In this document: positions 1-8,660 of the stretch, one piece after another
Position numbering within the stretch: position 1 is the stretch's first letter
Layout of the letters: the number at the start of each line of letters is the position of its first letter
Assembly (NCBI RefSeq): GCF_051195255.1
Contig: NZ_JBNJLK010000004.1
Span: 62,001-126,000, forward strand
DNA: 64,000 bases
DNA from: Falsirhodobacter sp051195255
GTDB lineage: Bacteria; Pseudomonadota; Alphaproteobacteria; Rhodobacterales; Rhodobacteraceae
Direction: 5' to 3'
Notes under the pieces: model-generated
Seen by the model: the letters and a program-made list of their open reading frames with translations, nothing else
What the model was told of the DNA's origin: nothing
Databases searched by the model: none
Translations under genes and position numbers: made by a program

Positions 1-582
1 CGGCGCGCCGATCGCGGCCGCGCCCAGATCCTGCCGCCACAGAACCGCGCCCGTGGCAGGGTCGAGCGCCACAAGCTCGCCATATCCCGTCGTCGCGAAC
101 AGGCGCCCGTCCCCGAAGGCGAGCCCGCCGCCCGAGATCTGGGACCCTTCACCGGACGGACGCAGCGGCGTCGTCCATTGAAGCTGCCCCGAGGTCGAGA
201 CCGAGGCCACCCGCGTGTCCGCGTCCATGGCAAAGACCTGATTGCCGGCGGCAACCGGCGCGGCGGCAATGCGCTGCCGATTTCCGTTCCCGTCGCCGAG
301 CCGCACCGACCACACCTCGGTCGGGGTGGCCGACAAGGCGCCATTGCCCGCAAGATGCTGGGCGTTGCCGCCGCGATGCGTCCAGCTTCCCGCCCGCTGG
401 GCCGGAAGGGCGATGGGTGCCGCGCGGTTGGTGGTCAGCCCCGTCGTGTCGGCGCCGCCCGACAGGCTCGCCTCCAGCGGGGCGCGCACGTCGAAACGGG
501 GACCGGGCAAGGTGGCTTCCCGCTGGCAACCGGCCACGGCCAGTGCGGCCAGCGTGACAAGAGCCGTGGTTGTCTTCATCAT
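1..582 (-). CDS. BamB-like outer-membrane assembly lipoprotein (PQQ-type beta-propeller), C-terminus cut by window edge
   Basis: The protein starts MMKTTTALVTLAALAVAGCQ: a lipoprotein signal peptide with the lipid-anchored Cys at residue 19. What follows reads as beta-propeller blades with PQQ-type repeats (for example ALDPATGAVLWRQD near the cut end). By family it would sit on the inner face of the outer membrane and help the BAM complex insert barrel proteins. Only the first 194 codons are present. The ATG at 582 has an AGGAGGG ribosome site at the right distance, which overlaps the stop of the TPR gene just upstream. The TPR-BamB pair is usual in alphaproteobacteria and often precedes the GTPase gene der, which lies outside this window. 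Function is inferred from family and context. Confidence 0.85.
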   Translation of the reverse strand, partial: MMKTTTALVTLAALAVAGCQREATLPGPRFDVRAPLEASLSGGADTTGLTTNRAAPIALPAQRAGSWTHRGGNAQHLAGNGALSATPTEVWSVRLGDGNGNRQRIAAAPVAAGNQVFAMDADTRVASVSTSGQLQWTTPLRPSGEGSQISGGGLAFGDGRLFATTGYGELVALDPATGAVLWRQDLGAAAIGAP

Positions 583-594
583 GGGGAAACCCTC

Positions 595-1242
595 CTAGCC
601 GGCGGCGATGGAACCGCCCAGGGCGGTGATGACCTGCGACGCGCGCTGGCGAAGATCGGCCGGGCTTTGCTGATCCGTCAGCAGCGCCTTCAGGCCTTCG
701 ATGGCAGCCTGCGTGTCGCCGGCCTCGATGTCCAGATAGGCCAGCTGCTCCCGCGCCAGTGGGCGATAGGGCTGGCCCGGCCCGGTCAGGGGTTGCAGAA
801 GAGCGCGGCGTTCCTCGACCGACAGGCTGTCGCCGGCCACCACGGCCTTGCGCAGAACGGCCAGATCATGGAACGCGGCCGGAAGGCTGGTGTCGGCGAT
901 CACGCTGTCCAGTGCGGCCACCGTGGCGGCGCGGTCCTGATCCGGGTCGGAGGCCTTGATGAGGCCGACCAGCGCCTCGCGCGGGCCTTCGGCCGTCACC
1001 CCGTCCAGCGCCGTGCGCCGCGCCTCGGGCGTGTCGGCCTGAAGGGCGGCCATCAGGGCATCCCCAAGCGCCTGCGACGACGTTTCATGCGCCTGCCGCT
1101 GCCAACCCGTCCACGCCACGCCGCCGGCGATGGCCAGCACGATCACACCGGCCACCCAACCGTAACGCTTCAGCGCGCCGAACAAACGCTCACGACGCAG
1201 CTCGTCGGCCACCTCGCTCATGAAGTTGTCGGAGTTGCTCAC
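595..1242 (-). CDS. YfgM-like tetratricopeptide membrane protein
   Basis: 215 residues. A short cytoplasmic N-terminus is followed by one membrane segment at about residues 27-45, then an alanine-rich helical domain typical of the YfgM/ancillary SecYEG translocon family, which is thought to help hand exported proteins to periplasmic chaperones. The start is GTG, chosen because GGGAG sits 8 bases upstream; the in-frame ATG at 1221 has no ribosome site. Its stop overlaps the ribosome site of the BamB-like gene, so the two are probably co-transcribed. Family assignment is by architecture and neighbour. Confidence 0.8.
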   Translation of the reverse strand: MSNSDNFMSEVADELRRERLFGALKRYGWVAGVIVLAIAGGVAWTGWQRQAHETSSQALGDALMAALQADTPEARRTALDGVTAEGPREALVGLIKASDPDQDRAATVAALDSVIADTSLPAAFHDLAVLRKAVVAGDSLSVEERRALLQPLTGPGQPYRPLAREQLAYLDIEAGDTQAAIEGLKALLTDQQSPADLRQRASQVITALGGSIAAG

Positions 1243-1282
1243 GAAAACCGCTCCCTTGCCTTTGTCATCGTCTTACACAGTT

Positions 1283-3082
1283 TCAGCGCGGATTGCCAAG
1301 AGCGTCCGCCTCTTCCGCGGACTGGTGCGCCCAAAGGCGCGCGTAGCGGCCGCCAAGGGCCAGAAGCTCCTCGTGCCGGCCATGTTCGGCCACGCGGCCC
1401 GCTTCCATGACAAGGATGCGGTCGGCGTCGGCGATGGTCGACAGACGGTGCGCGATCGTGACCACGGTGCGGCCCTGCGACATCTCGCGCAGGCTGTCCT
1501 GGATGTCCCGTTCGGTCTGCGTGTCCAGGGCCGAGGTCGCCTCGTCCAGAAGCAGGATCGGCGGGTTCTTCAAGATGGTGCGGGCGATGCCCACGCGCTG
1601 CTTTTCCCCGCCCGACAGCTTCAGCCCGCGTTCCCCCACCGTTGTTTCATACCCGTCCGGCAAGGACAGGATGAAGTCGTGGATCTTCGCGGCGCGGGCG
1701 GCAGCGAAGATCGCCTCCTCCCCGGCATCAGGACGACCATAGGCGATGTTGTAGCGGATGGTGTCGTTGAACAGGACCGTGTCCTGCGGCACGACGCCGA
1801 TCTGGTCGTGCAGGCTGTCCTGCGTCACGTCGCGCAGATCCTGCCCGTCGATCCGCACCGCACCGCCCGTCACGTCATAGAAGCGGAACAGCAGGCGCCC
1901 GACGGTCGACTTGCCCGCGCCCGAGGGCCCGACCAGCGCGATCGTCTGCCCCGGTTCCGCCCGGAAGGACAGGCCCTGCAGGATGGGCCGTGCCGGATCA
2001 TAGCCGAATTCGACGGCATCAAATTCCACCGCGCCGCCTGCAACCTGCAGCTTCTTGGCGTCGGGACGATCCTCAATCTCGGCCGGTTGACCCAGAAGGC
2101 CGAACATCTGGCCCATGTCGACCAGCGCCTGCCGGATCTCGCGGTAGACGGTGCCGAGAAAGCCGAGCGGCATGGTGATCTGGATCATGTAGGCGTTGAC
2201 CATGACGAAATCGCCCACGGTCAGCGTGCCGGCCGTGACACCGCGCGCGGCCATGACCATGACGGCCACAAGACCTGCCGTGATGATCGCACCCTGCCCC
2301 ATGTTCAGCAACGACAGGCTTTGCCCGGTGCGGATGGCGGCCCGTTCGTAGCCCGACATGGCCGTGTCGTAGCGGCCGGCCTCGCGGCTTTCGGCGCCGA
2401 AATACTTCACCGTCTCAAAGTTCAGGAGGCTGTCCACGGCCTTCTGGTTCGCGTCGTTGTCGGAATCGTTCATCTCCTGCCGGATGCGAACGCGGATTTC
2501 CGTCACCTTCAGGGTGAACGCGATGTAGAGGCCGACCGTCAGCAGCACGACCGCCATGTAGGCAAAGCCGAACACGACCCAGAAGATGATCGCAACCAGC
2601 GCCAGTTCCAGAATCAGCGGCCCGATGGAGAAGAGGAGGAAGCGCAGCAGGAAGTCGACGCCCTTCACCCCCCGTTCCATCACCCGCGACAGGGTGCCGG
2701 TCCGGCGCATGATGTGATACCGCAGGCTCAGGCGGTGGAGGTGCGTGAACGTTTCCAGCGCGAGCGCACGCAACGCCCGCTGCCCCACGCGCACGAAGAC
2801 CAGATCGCGCAACTCGCCGAAGGCCTGCGCCCCGAACCGCGCCAGGCCATAGGCGAGCGTAAGCCCGACCGCGCCCAGAACCATGGGCGACGCCTCGCCC
2901 CCAAGGGCGTCCACAGCGGCCTTGTAGACGGCAGGCGTGGAGACGGAGATGACCTTTGCCAGAACCAGCAGCAGCAGCGCGCCCACCACACGGCGGCGCA
3001 CCCAGGGCTGATCCTTGGGCCAAAGATAGGGAAGGACGCGGGCGATGGTCTGCCAGCCGCTGCTTGGGGTCTCGGTGCTCAT
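1283..3082 (-). CDS. Atm1/HMT1-type ABC exporter (fused membrane and ATPase domains)
   Basis: About 599 residues: a six-helix membrane domain fused to an ATPase. Walker A GPSGAGKST lies near residue 383, the signature LSGGEKQR near 487 and Walker B ILLLDEATSALD near 506. The closest family is the bacterial Atm1 / heavy-metal tolerance group, half-transporters that homodimerise in the inner membrane and export glutathione-linked metal or sulfur species. I place the start at the MSTETPSS methionine (3082). An ATG 6 bases further up is equally possible. A much longer reading to 3181 would overlap the divergent LOG gene and its promoter. The exact substrate cannot be read from the sequence. Confidence 0.88.
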   Translation of the reverse strand: MSTETPSSGWQTIARVLPYLWPKDQPWVRRRVVGALLLLVLAKVISVSTPAVYKAAVDALGGEASPMVLGAVGLTLAYGLARFGAQAFGELRDLVFVRVGQRALRALALETFTHLHRLSLRYHIMRRTGTLSRVMERGVKGVDFLLRFLLFSIGPLILELALVAIIFWVVFGFAYMAVVLLTVGLYIAFTLKVTEIRVRIRQEMNDSDNDANQKAVDSLLNFETVKYFGAESREAGRYDTAMSGYERAAIRTGQSLSLLNMGQGAIITAGLVAVMVMAARGVTAGTLTVGDFVMVNAYMIQITMPLGFLGTVYREIRQALVDMGQMFGLLGQPAEIEDRPDAKKLQVAGGAVEFDAVEFGYDPARPILQGLSFRAEPGQTIALVGPSGAGKSTVGRLLFRFYDVTGGAVRIDGQDLRDVTQDSLHDQIGVVPQDTVLFNDTIRYNIAYGRPDAGEEAIFAAARAAKIHDFILSLPDGYETTVGERGLKLSGGEKQRVGIARTILKNPPILLLDEATSALDTQTERDIQDSLREMSQGRTVVTIAHRLSTIADADRILVMEAGRVAEHGRHEELLALGGRYARLWAHQSAEEADALGNPR

Positions 3083-3179
3083 GCCCATCTCATACGGCTG
3101 GCGGCGGGAAATGGCCAGATGGTCACCTTGCCGTCGCAAAGGCATCGGTTGTAGGCTGGACCGAAAAAGAAGGTGAAGC

Positions 3180-3719
3180 ATGAGCTATTCAATGTCTGTC
3201 TGCGTGTTCTGCGGATCGCGCCCCGGCAACCGCCCCTCCTACATGACCGCGGCCGCCGAAACCGGCCAGATGATCGCCCGCAACGGCTGGCGGCTGGTGT
3301 ATGGCGCTGGGGATGTGGGCCTGATGGGCGAAGTCGCGCGGGGTGCCGCGGCGGGGGACACGCTGGGCGTCATTCCCGAACACCTAATGGCCCGCGAACA
3401 GGGCCGGCGCGATGTCACGCATTTCGTGGTCACCGACAACATGCATGTGCGCAAGACGGTGATGTACATGAATTCGGACAAGATCGTGGTGCTGCCAGGC
3501 GGCGCCGGATCACTGGACGAATTCTTCGAGGTGCTGACCTGGCGTCAAATCGGCCTGCACAGCAAGCCGATCTTCCTCCTGAATACAGAGGGTTACTGGA
3601 ATCCGCTCATGCAGGTTCTGAACCACACGGTGCAGGAAGGGTTTGCCGAAGCCGGTTTGCTTGACTTTGTCCGTCTGGCTGACACGGTTCCGGAGTTGGA
3701 GCAGGCCCTGAAGGGCTAG
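3180..3719 (+). CDS. LOG-family nucleotide phosphoribohydrolase (TIGR00730)
   Basis: 179 residues, normal for the family. The hallmark motif appears as PGGAGSLDE at 106-114 (family form PGGxGTxxE, so Thr is replaced by Ser) together with YGAGDVGLMG at 41-50. Family members cleave the N-glycosidic bond of nucleoside monophosphates. In plants and some bacteria this yields cytokinin bases, but many bacterial members act as general nucleotide recyclers. The start has a GGTGAAG-type ribosome site. The gene diverges from the Atm1-type exporter, and its TAG stop overlaps the stop of the converging host-attachment gene as CTAG. Confidence 0.88.
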   Translation: MSYSMSVCVFCGSRPGNRPSYMTAAAETGQMIARNGWRLVYGAGDVGLMGEVARGAAAGDTLGVIPEHLMAREQGRRDVTHFVVTDNMHVRKTVMYMNSDKIVVLPGGAGSLDEFFEVLTWRQIGLHSKPIFLLNTEGYWNPLMQVLNHTVQEGFAEAGLLDFVRLADTVPELEQALKG

Positions 3720-4168
3720 GCCGACATCTCGGCCAGCACCGCCTGTTCGATCTTGTCGATCGGCATGGATGTCAGGGACTTCGGAATCTCCTGCACGATC
3801 TTGGCCTGAACCTCCTTGTGGAGTTCGGACCGGAGCACGCCAAGGGTTTGCGGTGCCGCCACGATCACGAGCCGGTCGAAGCGGCCCTTCTGCGACATCT
3901 TGTACAGACGTTCGGCGAGATCCTGGGCAAAGCGATCCCGCTCCAGCTGATGATAATCCGTCTCCTCGATCGCAGAGCCGGTGCCACCCGCACGGTTGCC
4001 GAGTTGACCGGCCTTGTCGGTGCTTTGTTCTCGATCCGGCGGATTGTCGTGGGTCTCCACCGCGCGAACGCGCAGGATGGGATATTGCGCGTCGCCCTCG
4101 TTCTCAAGGAACAGGGCCTTTTCGCCATCTGCCACCACAACCCAGGTGCCGTTGGTCAGCCGTTGCAT
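3716..4168 (-). CDS. Host-attachment-family protein (Host_attach, PF10116-type)
   Basis: 150 residues from the chosen start. The sequence, opening MQRLTNGTWVVVADGEKALF and containing a DRLVIVAAPQTLGVLRSEL segment, is typical of the proteins annotated as required for attachment to host cells in Rhizobiales and Rhodobacterales. The name comes from one plant-associated system, and the fold resembles release-factor-like (baeRF) domains. The true molecular role is unclear. I chose the ATG at 4168 because AAGGAG lies just upstream; an upstream ATG at 4219 would lie within the promoter. The promoter is a perfect GGAAC-N17-CGTT element, suggesting general-stress control. The stop overlaps that of the converging LOG gene. 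Confidence 0.85.
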   Translation of the reverse strand: MQRLTNGTWVVVADGEKALFLENEGDAQYPILRVRAVETHDNPPDREQSTDKAGQLGNRAGGTGSAIEETDYHQLERDRFAQDLAERLYKMSQKGRFDRLVIVAAPQTLGVLRSELHKEVQAKIVQEIPKSLTSMPIDKIEQAVLAEMSA

Positions 4169-4198
4169 CTCGTTCTCCTTCTTGCCGTTCGGTGGTGC

Positions 4199-4224
4199 AA
4201 CGAAGGGAAAGGAGTGCATGTTCC
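4199..4224 (-). promoter_or_regulatory. EcfG-type general stress promoter of the host-attachment gene
   Basis: On the minus strand GGAAC (4224-4220), a 17-base spacer, then CGTT (4202-4199). This is a perfect match to the alphaproteobacterial EcfG consensus. The CGTT box is 30 bases from the ATG at 4168, the same distance as in two other loci in this window. Start-site position (about 4191) is inferred. Confidence 0.7.
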
Positions 4225-4230
4225 AGAATG

Positions 4231-4259
4231 AAATGGCCCGCGATGAACGCGGGCCATTT
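4231..4259 (-). terminator. Terminator hairpin after sodB
   Basis: A perfect 12-bp stem AAATGGCCCGCG / CGCGGGCCATTT with a 5-base loop lies directly after the sodB stop codon. The A/T ends make it work as an intrinsic terminator although the following T run is short. It also separates sodB from the stress promoter of the next gene. Confidence 0.8.
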
Positions 4260-4264
4260 GGTGC

Positions 4265-4864
4265 TTACATGCGGGCCGCGACGGCTTCCCAGTTCACCAG
4301 CTTGTCCAGGAAGTTGGTGAGGTAGGCCGGACGCTTGTTGCGGAAATCGATGTAGTAGCTGTGCTCCCACACGTCGCAGCCCAGCAGCGCGGTCTGATCA
4401 AAGCAGAGCGGGTTCACCCCGTTTTCCGTCTTGGTGATCTTCAGCGCGCCCGAGGCGTCCTTCACGAGCCAGGCCCAGCCCGAACCGAACTGTCCGGCGC
4501 CGGCGGCCGCGAACTCTTCCTTGAACTTCTCGACCGAACCGAAGCTTTCGGTCAGCGCCTTTTCCAGCTCGGACGGGATCGTTTTCGGACCGGGGCCCAT
4601 GATCTCCCAGAACAGGTTGTGGTTCCAGTGCTGCGAGGCGTTGTTGAAGATGCCCGATTGCGCCACGGCGTCCGGCTTATAGGTGCCGCGGACAACGTCT
4701 TCCAGCGACGCGTTTTCCCACTCGGTGCCGGCGATCAGCTTGTTGCCGTTGTCGACATAGGCCTTGTGGTGAATGTCATGGTGGAATTCGAGCGTTTCCT
4801 TCGACATGCCCAGATCGGCAAGCGCGTCGTGGGCATAGGGAAGATCGGGGAGCGTGAATGCCAT
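4265..4864 (-). CDS. sodB: Superoxide dismutase, Fe/Mn family (SodB)
   Basis: 199 residues, full length for a cytoplasmic Fe-type enzyme that turns superoxide into oxygen and hydrogen peroxide. Metal ligands are visible: His28 in the EFHHD segment, the His of QHWNHNLFW, and the Asp and His of DVWEHSYY. The start has AAGGAGG at normal spacing. Upstream is a good sigma-70 type promoter (4891-4920) and downstream a strong hairpin, so this is a single-gene unit. Fe rather than Mn preference is inferred from the overall similarity to SodB proteins. Confidence 0.96.
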   Translation of the reverse strand: MAFTLPDLPYAHDALADLGMSKETLEFHHDIHHKAYVDNGNKLIAGTEWENASLEDVVRGTYKPDAVAQSGIFNNASQHWNHNLFWEIMGPGPKTIPSELEKALTESFGSVEKFKEEFAAAGAGQFGSGWAWLVKDASGALKITKTENGVNPLCFDQTALLGCDVWEHSYYIDFRNKRPAYLTNFLDKLVNWEAVAARM

Positions 4865-4890
4865 CTTGGCCTCCTTCAGTCGGTTCGCGT

Positions 4891-4920
4891 CAATAAGAGA
4901 CCACCGGCCGGGAAGGTCAA
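4891..4920 (-). promoter_or_regulatory. Sigma-70 type promoter of sodB
   Basis: Minus strand TTGACC (4920-4915), 18-base spacer, TTATTG (4896-4891). It lies about 27 bases before the sodB ATG and just after the tsf terminator. Confidence 0.55.
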
Positions 4921-4936
4921 GGGGCGCGCCAAAGCA

Positions 4937-4961
4937 AAACGCCGCCCGGGGGGCGGCGTTT
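4937..4961 (-). terminator. Intrinsic terminator of rpsB-tsf
   Basis: 11-bp perfect stem AAACGCCGCCC / GGGCGGCGTTT with a 3-base loop, followed on the minus strand by TTTTGCTTT. It closes the rpsB-tsf operon 20 bases after the tsf stop. Confidence 0.88.
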
Positions 4962-4981
4962 CACGAGGTTTCCGGAAGAAA

Positions 4982-5857
4982 TCAGCCGGCCAGCGTCTTG
5001 GCGACTTCGGCGGCGAAATCTTCTTTTTCCTTTTCGATGCCTTCACCGACGGCCATGCGCACGAAGCCCACGACCTCGACGCCCGCATCCTTCGCGGCCT
5101 GGGCCACGGTAATGTCGGGGTTCAGCACGAACTTCTGACCCAGCAGCGTGACTTCCTCGAAGTACTTCGCCATGCGGCCGACGATCATCTTCTCGATCAC
5201 GGCTTCGGGCTTGCCCGACTCGCGCGCCTGCTCGGTCAGGACGTTCTTCTCACGCTCCACCAGCGCGGGATCCAGATCGGCTTCCGACAGCGAGGCCGGG
5301 TTGGTCGCGGCGACGTGCATGGCGATCTGCTTGGCGATGCCGTTGTCGGCGCCCTTCACGGCCACCAGCACGCCGATGCGGCCCATGCCGTCGGCGGCGG
5401 CGGTGTGGACGTAGGACGCCACGGTGTCACCTTCCACGACGGCCATCCGGCGCAGGGTCATGTTCTCGCCGATGACGGCGATGGCTTCGTTCAGCACCGT
5501 TTCGACCGGCTTGCCGTTCAGGTCGGCCGATTTCAGCGCGTCCACGTCCGACACGGTCAGCGCCGTGGCGGTGATGCCGGACACCAGCTTCTGGAAGTCG
5601 GCGTTCTTGGCCACGAAGTCGGTTTCGGAGTTCACCTCGACCGCGACGCCCTTGCCGCCGGACACGGCGACGCCCACCAGACCTTCGGCCGCCACGCGAC
5701 CGGATTTCTTGGCAGCCTTGGCCAGACCCTTGGTGCGCAGCCAGTCAACGGAGGCTTCCATGTCGCCGTTGTTTTCCGTCAGCGCCTTCTTGGCGTCCAT
5801 CATCCCTGCGCCGGTCGACTCGCGCAGTTCCTTCACCATCTGTGCGGTGATTGCCAT
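4982..5857 (-). CDS. tsf: Elongation factor Ts
   Basis: 291 residues, the usual length in alphaproteobacteria. The N-terminal UBA-like module opens MAITAQMVKELRESTGAGMM and carries the conserved TDFVAKN segment that contacts EF-Tu. The protein recycles EF-Tu by releasing GDP during translation elongation in the cytoplasm. It follows rpsB by 73 bases in the standard rpsB-tsf order and ends before a strong terminator. A near-perfect hairpin in the rpsB-tsf gap may adjust its level relative to S2. Confidence 0.97.
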   Translation of the reverse strand: MAITAQMVKELRESTGAGMMDAKKALTENNGDMEASVDWLRTKGLAKAAKKSGRVAAEGLVGVAVSGGKGVAVEVNSETDFVAKNADFQKLVSGITATALTVSDVDALKSADLNGKPVETVLNEAIAVIGENMTLRRMAVVEGDTVASYVHTAAADGMGRIGVLVAVKGADNGIAKQIAMHVAATNPASLSEADLDPALVEREKNVLTEQARESGKPEAVIEKMIVGRMAKYFEEVTLLGQKFVLNPDITVAQAAKDAGVEVVGFVRMAVGEGIEKEKEDFAAEVAKTLAG

Positions 5858-5887
5858 CGTGGCTCTCCTCGATATTCGATTGGAAAT

Positions 5888-5911
5888 CCCGACGGGTGTA
5901 AACCCGCCGGG
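5888..5911 (-). other. Hairpin in the rpsB-tsf intercistronic gap
   Basis: CCCGACGGG / CCCGCCGGG on the plus strand with a 6-base loop, forming a 9-bp stem in the transcript with one G-U pair. There is no following T run, so it is more likely an mRNA processing or attenuation element than a terminator. Confidence 0.45.
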
Positions 5912-5930
5912 TAACGGTCAGACGACAGGC

Positions 5931-6689
5931 TTACGCCTCTTCGACGGCCTCTTCCTCGGGAGCGGTTTCCAGCTCTCCCAGGTCGATGCCGGCTGCGCCC
6001 ATCTGGGCGGTCATGCCGTCCAGCGCCGCACGGGCGACCAGATCGCAATAGAGGCCGATCGCGCGGGCCGCGTCGTCGTTGCCTGGGATCACGTAGTCCA
6101 CGCCCTTGGGGGACGCGTTGGTGTCGACGATCGCGACGACCGGAATGCCCAGCTTCTTGGCTTCCAGGATGGCGAGGTCTTCCTTGTTCACGTCGATCAC
6201 GAACAGCAGGTCCGGAACGCCGCCCATGTCACGGATGCCGCCCAGCGAGGCTTGCAGCTTGGACTGCTCGCGCTCCATGTTCAGGCGCTCTTTCTTCGTG
6301 AGGCCTTCGGCACCGTTCGCCATCAGCTCGTCCAGTTGCTTCAGGCGCTGGATGGAGTTGGACACGGTTTTCCAGTTGGTGAGCGTGCCGCCCAGCCAGC
6401 GGTGGTTCATGTAGTGCTGTGCGCAACGCTCGGCCGCGTCGGCGACGGGCTTCTGCGCCTGGCGCTTCGTGCCGACGAACAGCACGCGGCCGCCCTTGGC
6501 GACGGTGTCGCGGACGACTTGCAGCGCCTTGTCCAGCATCGGGACGGTTTGCGTCAGGTCGATGATGTGGATGCCGTTGCGGTCGCCATAGATGAACTCG
6601 CCCATCTTGGGGTTCCAGCGAGCGGTTTGGTGACCGTAGTGAACGCCAGCTTCAAGCAGCTGACGCATCGAGAAATCGGGGAGCGCCAT
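5931..6689 (-). CDS. rpsB: 30S ribosomal protein S2
   Basis: 252 residues from MALPDFSMRQLLEAGVHYGH, which matches the conserved S2 opening; upstream in-frame ATGs at 6695 and 6722 would add residues not seen in the family. The protein binds the 30S head-body junction and helps recruit S1. Conserved S2 features such as NPKMGEFIYGDRNGIHIIDL are present. The C-terminal tail is acidic. It is the first gene of rpsB-tsf and has its own promoter in the gap shared with divergent psuK. Confidence 0.97.
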   Translation of the reverse strand: MALPDFSMRQLLEAGVHYGHQTARWNPKMGEFIYGDRNGIHIIDLTQTVPMLDKALQVVRDTVAKGGRVLFVGTKRQAQKPVADAAERCAQHYMNHRWLGGTLTNWKTVSNSIQRLKQLDELMANGAEGLTKKERLNMEREQSKLQASLGGIRDMGGVPDLLFVIDVNKEDLAILEAKKLGIPVVAIVDTNASPKGVDYVIPGNDDAARAIGLYCDLVARAALDGMTAQMGAAGIDLGELETAPEEEAVEEA

Positions 6690-6805
6690 GTCCATGTCCT
6701 TTTCCGGTTTACGCCTCGGCAAAACCTTGAGGGATCTCTCCCAACCGGCGGACCTTTCGGGATGTCTCCCCGATCAGCCCAAGCTTCGCCTGTGAAGTGC
6801 CGCGC

Positions 6806-6833
6806 GTATAACCTGCACCGGGACCGTCCGCAA
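6806..6833 (-). promoter_or_regulatory. Probable rpsB promoter
   Basis: Minus strand TTGCGG (6833-6828), 16-base spacer, TTATAC (6811-6806). It gives a leader of roughly 110 bases before the rpsB ATG. Confidence 0.5.
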
Positions 6834-6872
6834 CCCCTTGCGCGGCGCGCGTGCCTGAAGGAAAAGCGGGGA

Positions 6873-7742
6873 ATGACAGACATTCTTTGCATCGGCTCGG
6901 TCCTATGGGACATCATCGGGCGTTCGCCCTCGGCCATGCGGCTCGGCTCCGACGTGCCGGGCCGCATCACGCGCATCCCCGGCGGGGTCGCGATGAACAT
7001 CGCCATCACCTTGCGCCGCTTCGGCCTGACGCCCGCCTTGCTGACGGCGGTCGGGCGGGACGCCGAAGGGGATGAACTGGTCGCCGACTGCGCGCGGCTG
7101 GGCATGGTGACGGACCATATCTACCGCTCCGACGATCTGCCGACGGACCGCTACATGGCGGTGGAAGGGGCCAACGGCCTGATCGCCGCCATCGCCGACG
7201 CCCATTCGCTGGAAGCGGCGGGCGACAAGATCCTGCGGCCGCTGACGGGCGCCCTGGCCGGCTGGGAAGGCCCCATCGCGCTGGACGGCAACCTGACCGA
7301 ACAACTGCTGGCCGAGATCGCGTCTTCTCCCCTGTTCGCGAAGGCGGACCTGCGCGTGGCCCCGGCCAGCCCCGGAAAGGCCGAACGGCTGCTGCCGCTG
7401 CTGACCTGCCCCAACGCCACGATCTACGTGAACCTTGAAGAAGCGAACATCCTGTCCAAGGCGCCCGCCGCCACCGCCGCCGACGCTGCGGAGGCCCTGC
7501 TCGCCCGTGGCGCCGCCCGCGTGCTGGTGACGGACGGGGGCCGCGCCTGCGCCGAGGGGCGCGCCGGGGCCGGCGTCATCACCGATCTTCCGCCGCCCGT
7601 CCTTGTCACCCGGGTGACAGGTGCGGGCGATACCTTCATGGCCGCGCATCTTGTGGCCGAACGGGGCGGCGCCAGCCGTCCGAACGCCCTGCGCGCCGCC
7701 CTTCGCGCCGCCGCCGATCATGTTTCCGGAGATATCGCATGA
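6873..7742 (+). CDS. psuK: PfkB-family sugar kinase, pseudouridine kinase (PsuK)
   Basis: 289 residues. The PfkB fold is shown by the N-terminal glycine-rich substrate region (GSVLWDIIG, PGGVAMNIAI) and the C-terminal signature TRVTGAGDTFMA, whose Asp is the catalytic base. The start ATG overlaps no other gene and is preceded by GCGGGGA. The assignment as pseudouridine kinase, rather than another PfkB kinase, rests on the ATGA overlap with psuG. Together they phosphorylate pseudouridine and then split the product into uracil and ribose 5-phosphate. Confidence 0.88.
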   Translation: MTDILCIGSVLWDIIGRSPSAMRLGSDVPGRITRIPGGVAMNIAITLRRFGLTPALLTAVGRDAEGDELVADCARLGMVTDHIYRSDDLPTDRYMAVEGANGLIAAIADAHSLEAAGDKILRPLTGALAGWEGPIALDGNLTEQLLAEIASSPLFAKADLRVAPASPGKAERLLPLLTCPNATIYVNLEEANILSKAPAATAADAAEALLARGAARVLVTDGGRACAEGRAGAGVITDLPPPVLVTRVTGAGDTFMAAHLVAERGGASRPNALRAALRAAADHVSGDIA

Positions 7743-8653
7743 CCCTGCCCCTCATCCTCCAGTCCTCGGTCGAGGAAGCGCTGGCCAATGGCACGCCCGT
7801 CGTCGCGCTGGAAAGCACGATCATCACCCACGGCATGCCCTATCCCCAGAACGTGGAGATGGCGCGCGCGGTGGAGGACACGATCCGCGCCGGAGGCGCC
7901 GTGCCCGCCACCATCGCCATCATGAACGGCGCGATCCATATCGGCCTGGATGACGAGGATCTGGAGATCCTGGGCCAGACCCCGGACGCGATGAAGCTGT
8001 CCCGCGCCGATCTGGCCGTGGGGATCACCAGCGGCCGCGTGGGCGCCACCACGGTGGCCGCGACGATGATCTGCGCGCAACTGGCGGGCATCGACGTCTT
8101 TGCGACCGGCGGCATCGGCGGCGTGCATCGCGGCGCGGAAACGAGCTTCGACATCTCGGCAGACCTGCCGGAGCTGGGGCAGACGGCGGTGACGGTCGTG
8201 GCGGCCGGGGCCAAGGCCATCCTCGACCTGCCCAAGACGTTCGAGGTGCTGGAAACGATGGGCGTTCCCGTCATTGCCTATGGCCAGGACGAACTTCCGG
8301 CCTTCTGGTCGCGCCAGTCCGGTCTGAAGGCCCCGCTGCGGATGGACACGGCCGCCCAGATCGCGAACGCCCACGTGATGCGCGGCCTTCTGGGCCTGCC
8401 GGGCGGCCAGCTGATCGCCAACCCCATCCCCGCCGAACACGAGATCCCGCAGGAGGAGATCGGCCCCGCCGTCGAGGCCGCCCTGCGCGATGCCGAGGCG
8501 CAGGGCATCGCCGCCAAGGAGGTGACGCCCTTCCTGCTGGACCGCATCTTCACGCTGACCGAAGGCCGTTCCTTGCGATCGAATATCGAGTTGGTTCTGA
8601 ACAATGCGCGGCTTGCTGCGGAAATCGCGACGGAAATCGCCCGTCTGCGCTGA
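7739..8653 (+). CDS. psuG: Pseudouridine-5'-phosphate glycosidase
   Basis: 304 residues, family length. Conserved stretches include ALESTIITHGMPYPQN near the start, FATGGIGGVHRGAE in the middle and NPIPAEHEIP, all characteristic of PsuG. The enzyme cleaves the carbon-carbon glycosidic bond of pseudouridine 5'-phosphate to uracil and ribose 5-phosphate, recycling modified nucleosides from RNA. Its ATG overlaps the psuK stop as ATGA, so translation is coupled. A GC hairpin follows 7 bases after the stop. Confidence 0.95.
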   Translation: MTLPLILQSSVEEALANGTPVVALESTIITHGMPYPQNVEMARAVEDTIRAGGAVPATIAIMNGAIHIGLDDEDLEILGQTPDAMKLSRADLAVGITSGRVGATTVAATMICAQLAGIDVFATGGIGGVHRGAETSFDISADLPELGQTAVTVVAAGAKAILDLPKTFEVLETMGVPVIAYGQDELPAFWSRQSGLKAPLRMDTAAQIANAHVMRGLLGLPGGQLIANPIPAEHEIPQEEIGPAVEAALRDAEAQGIAAKEVTPFLLDRIFTLTEGRSLRSNIELVLNNARLAAEIATEIARLR

Positions 8654-8660
8654 ACGGCCA

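Noticed and set aside
1220..3154. Very long open frame on the plus strand opposite the Atm1-type exporter
   Set aside because: It mirrors the exporter gene in the complementary strand, a common effect in high-GC DNA; the encoded sequence is His/Arg-rich without any domain.
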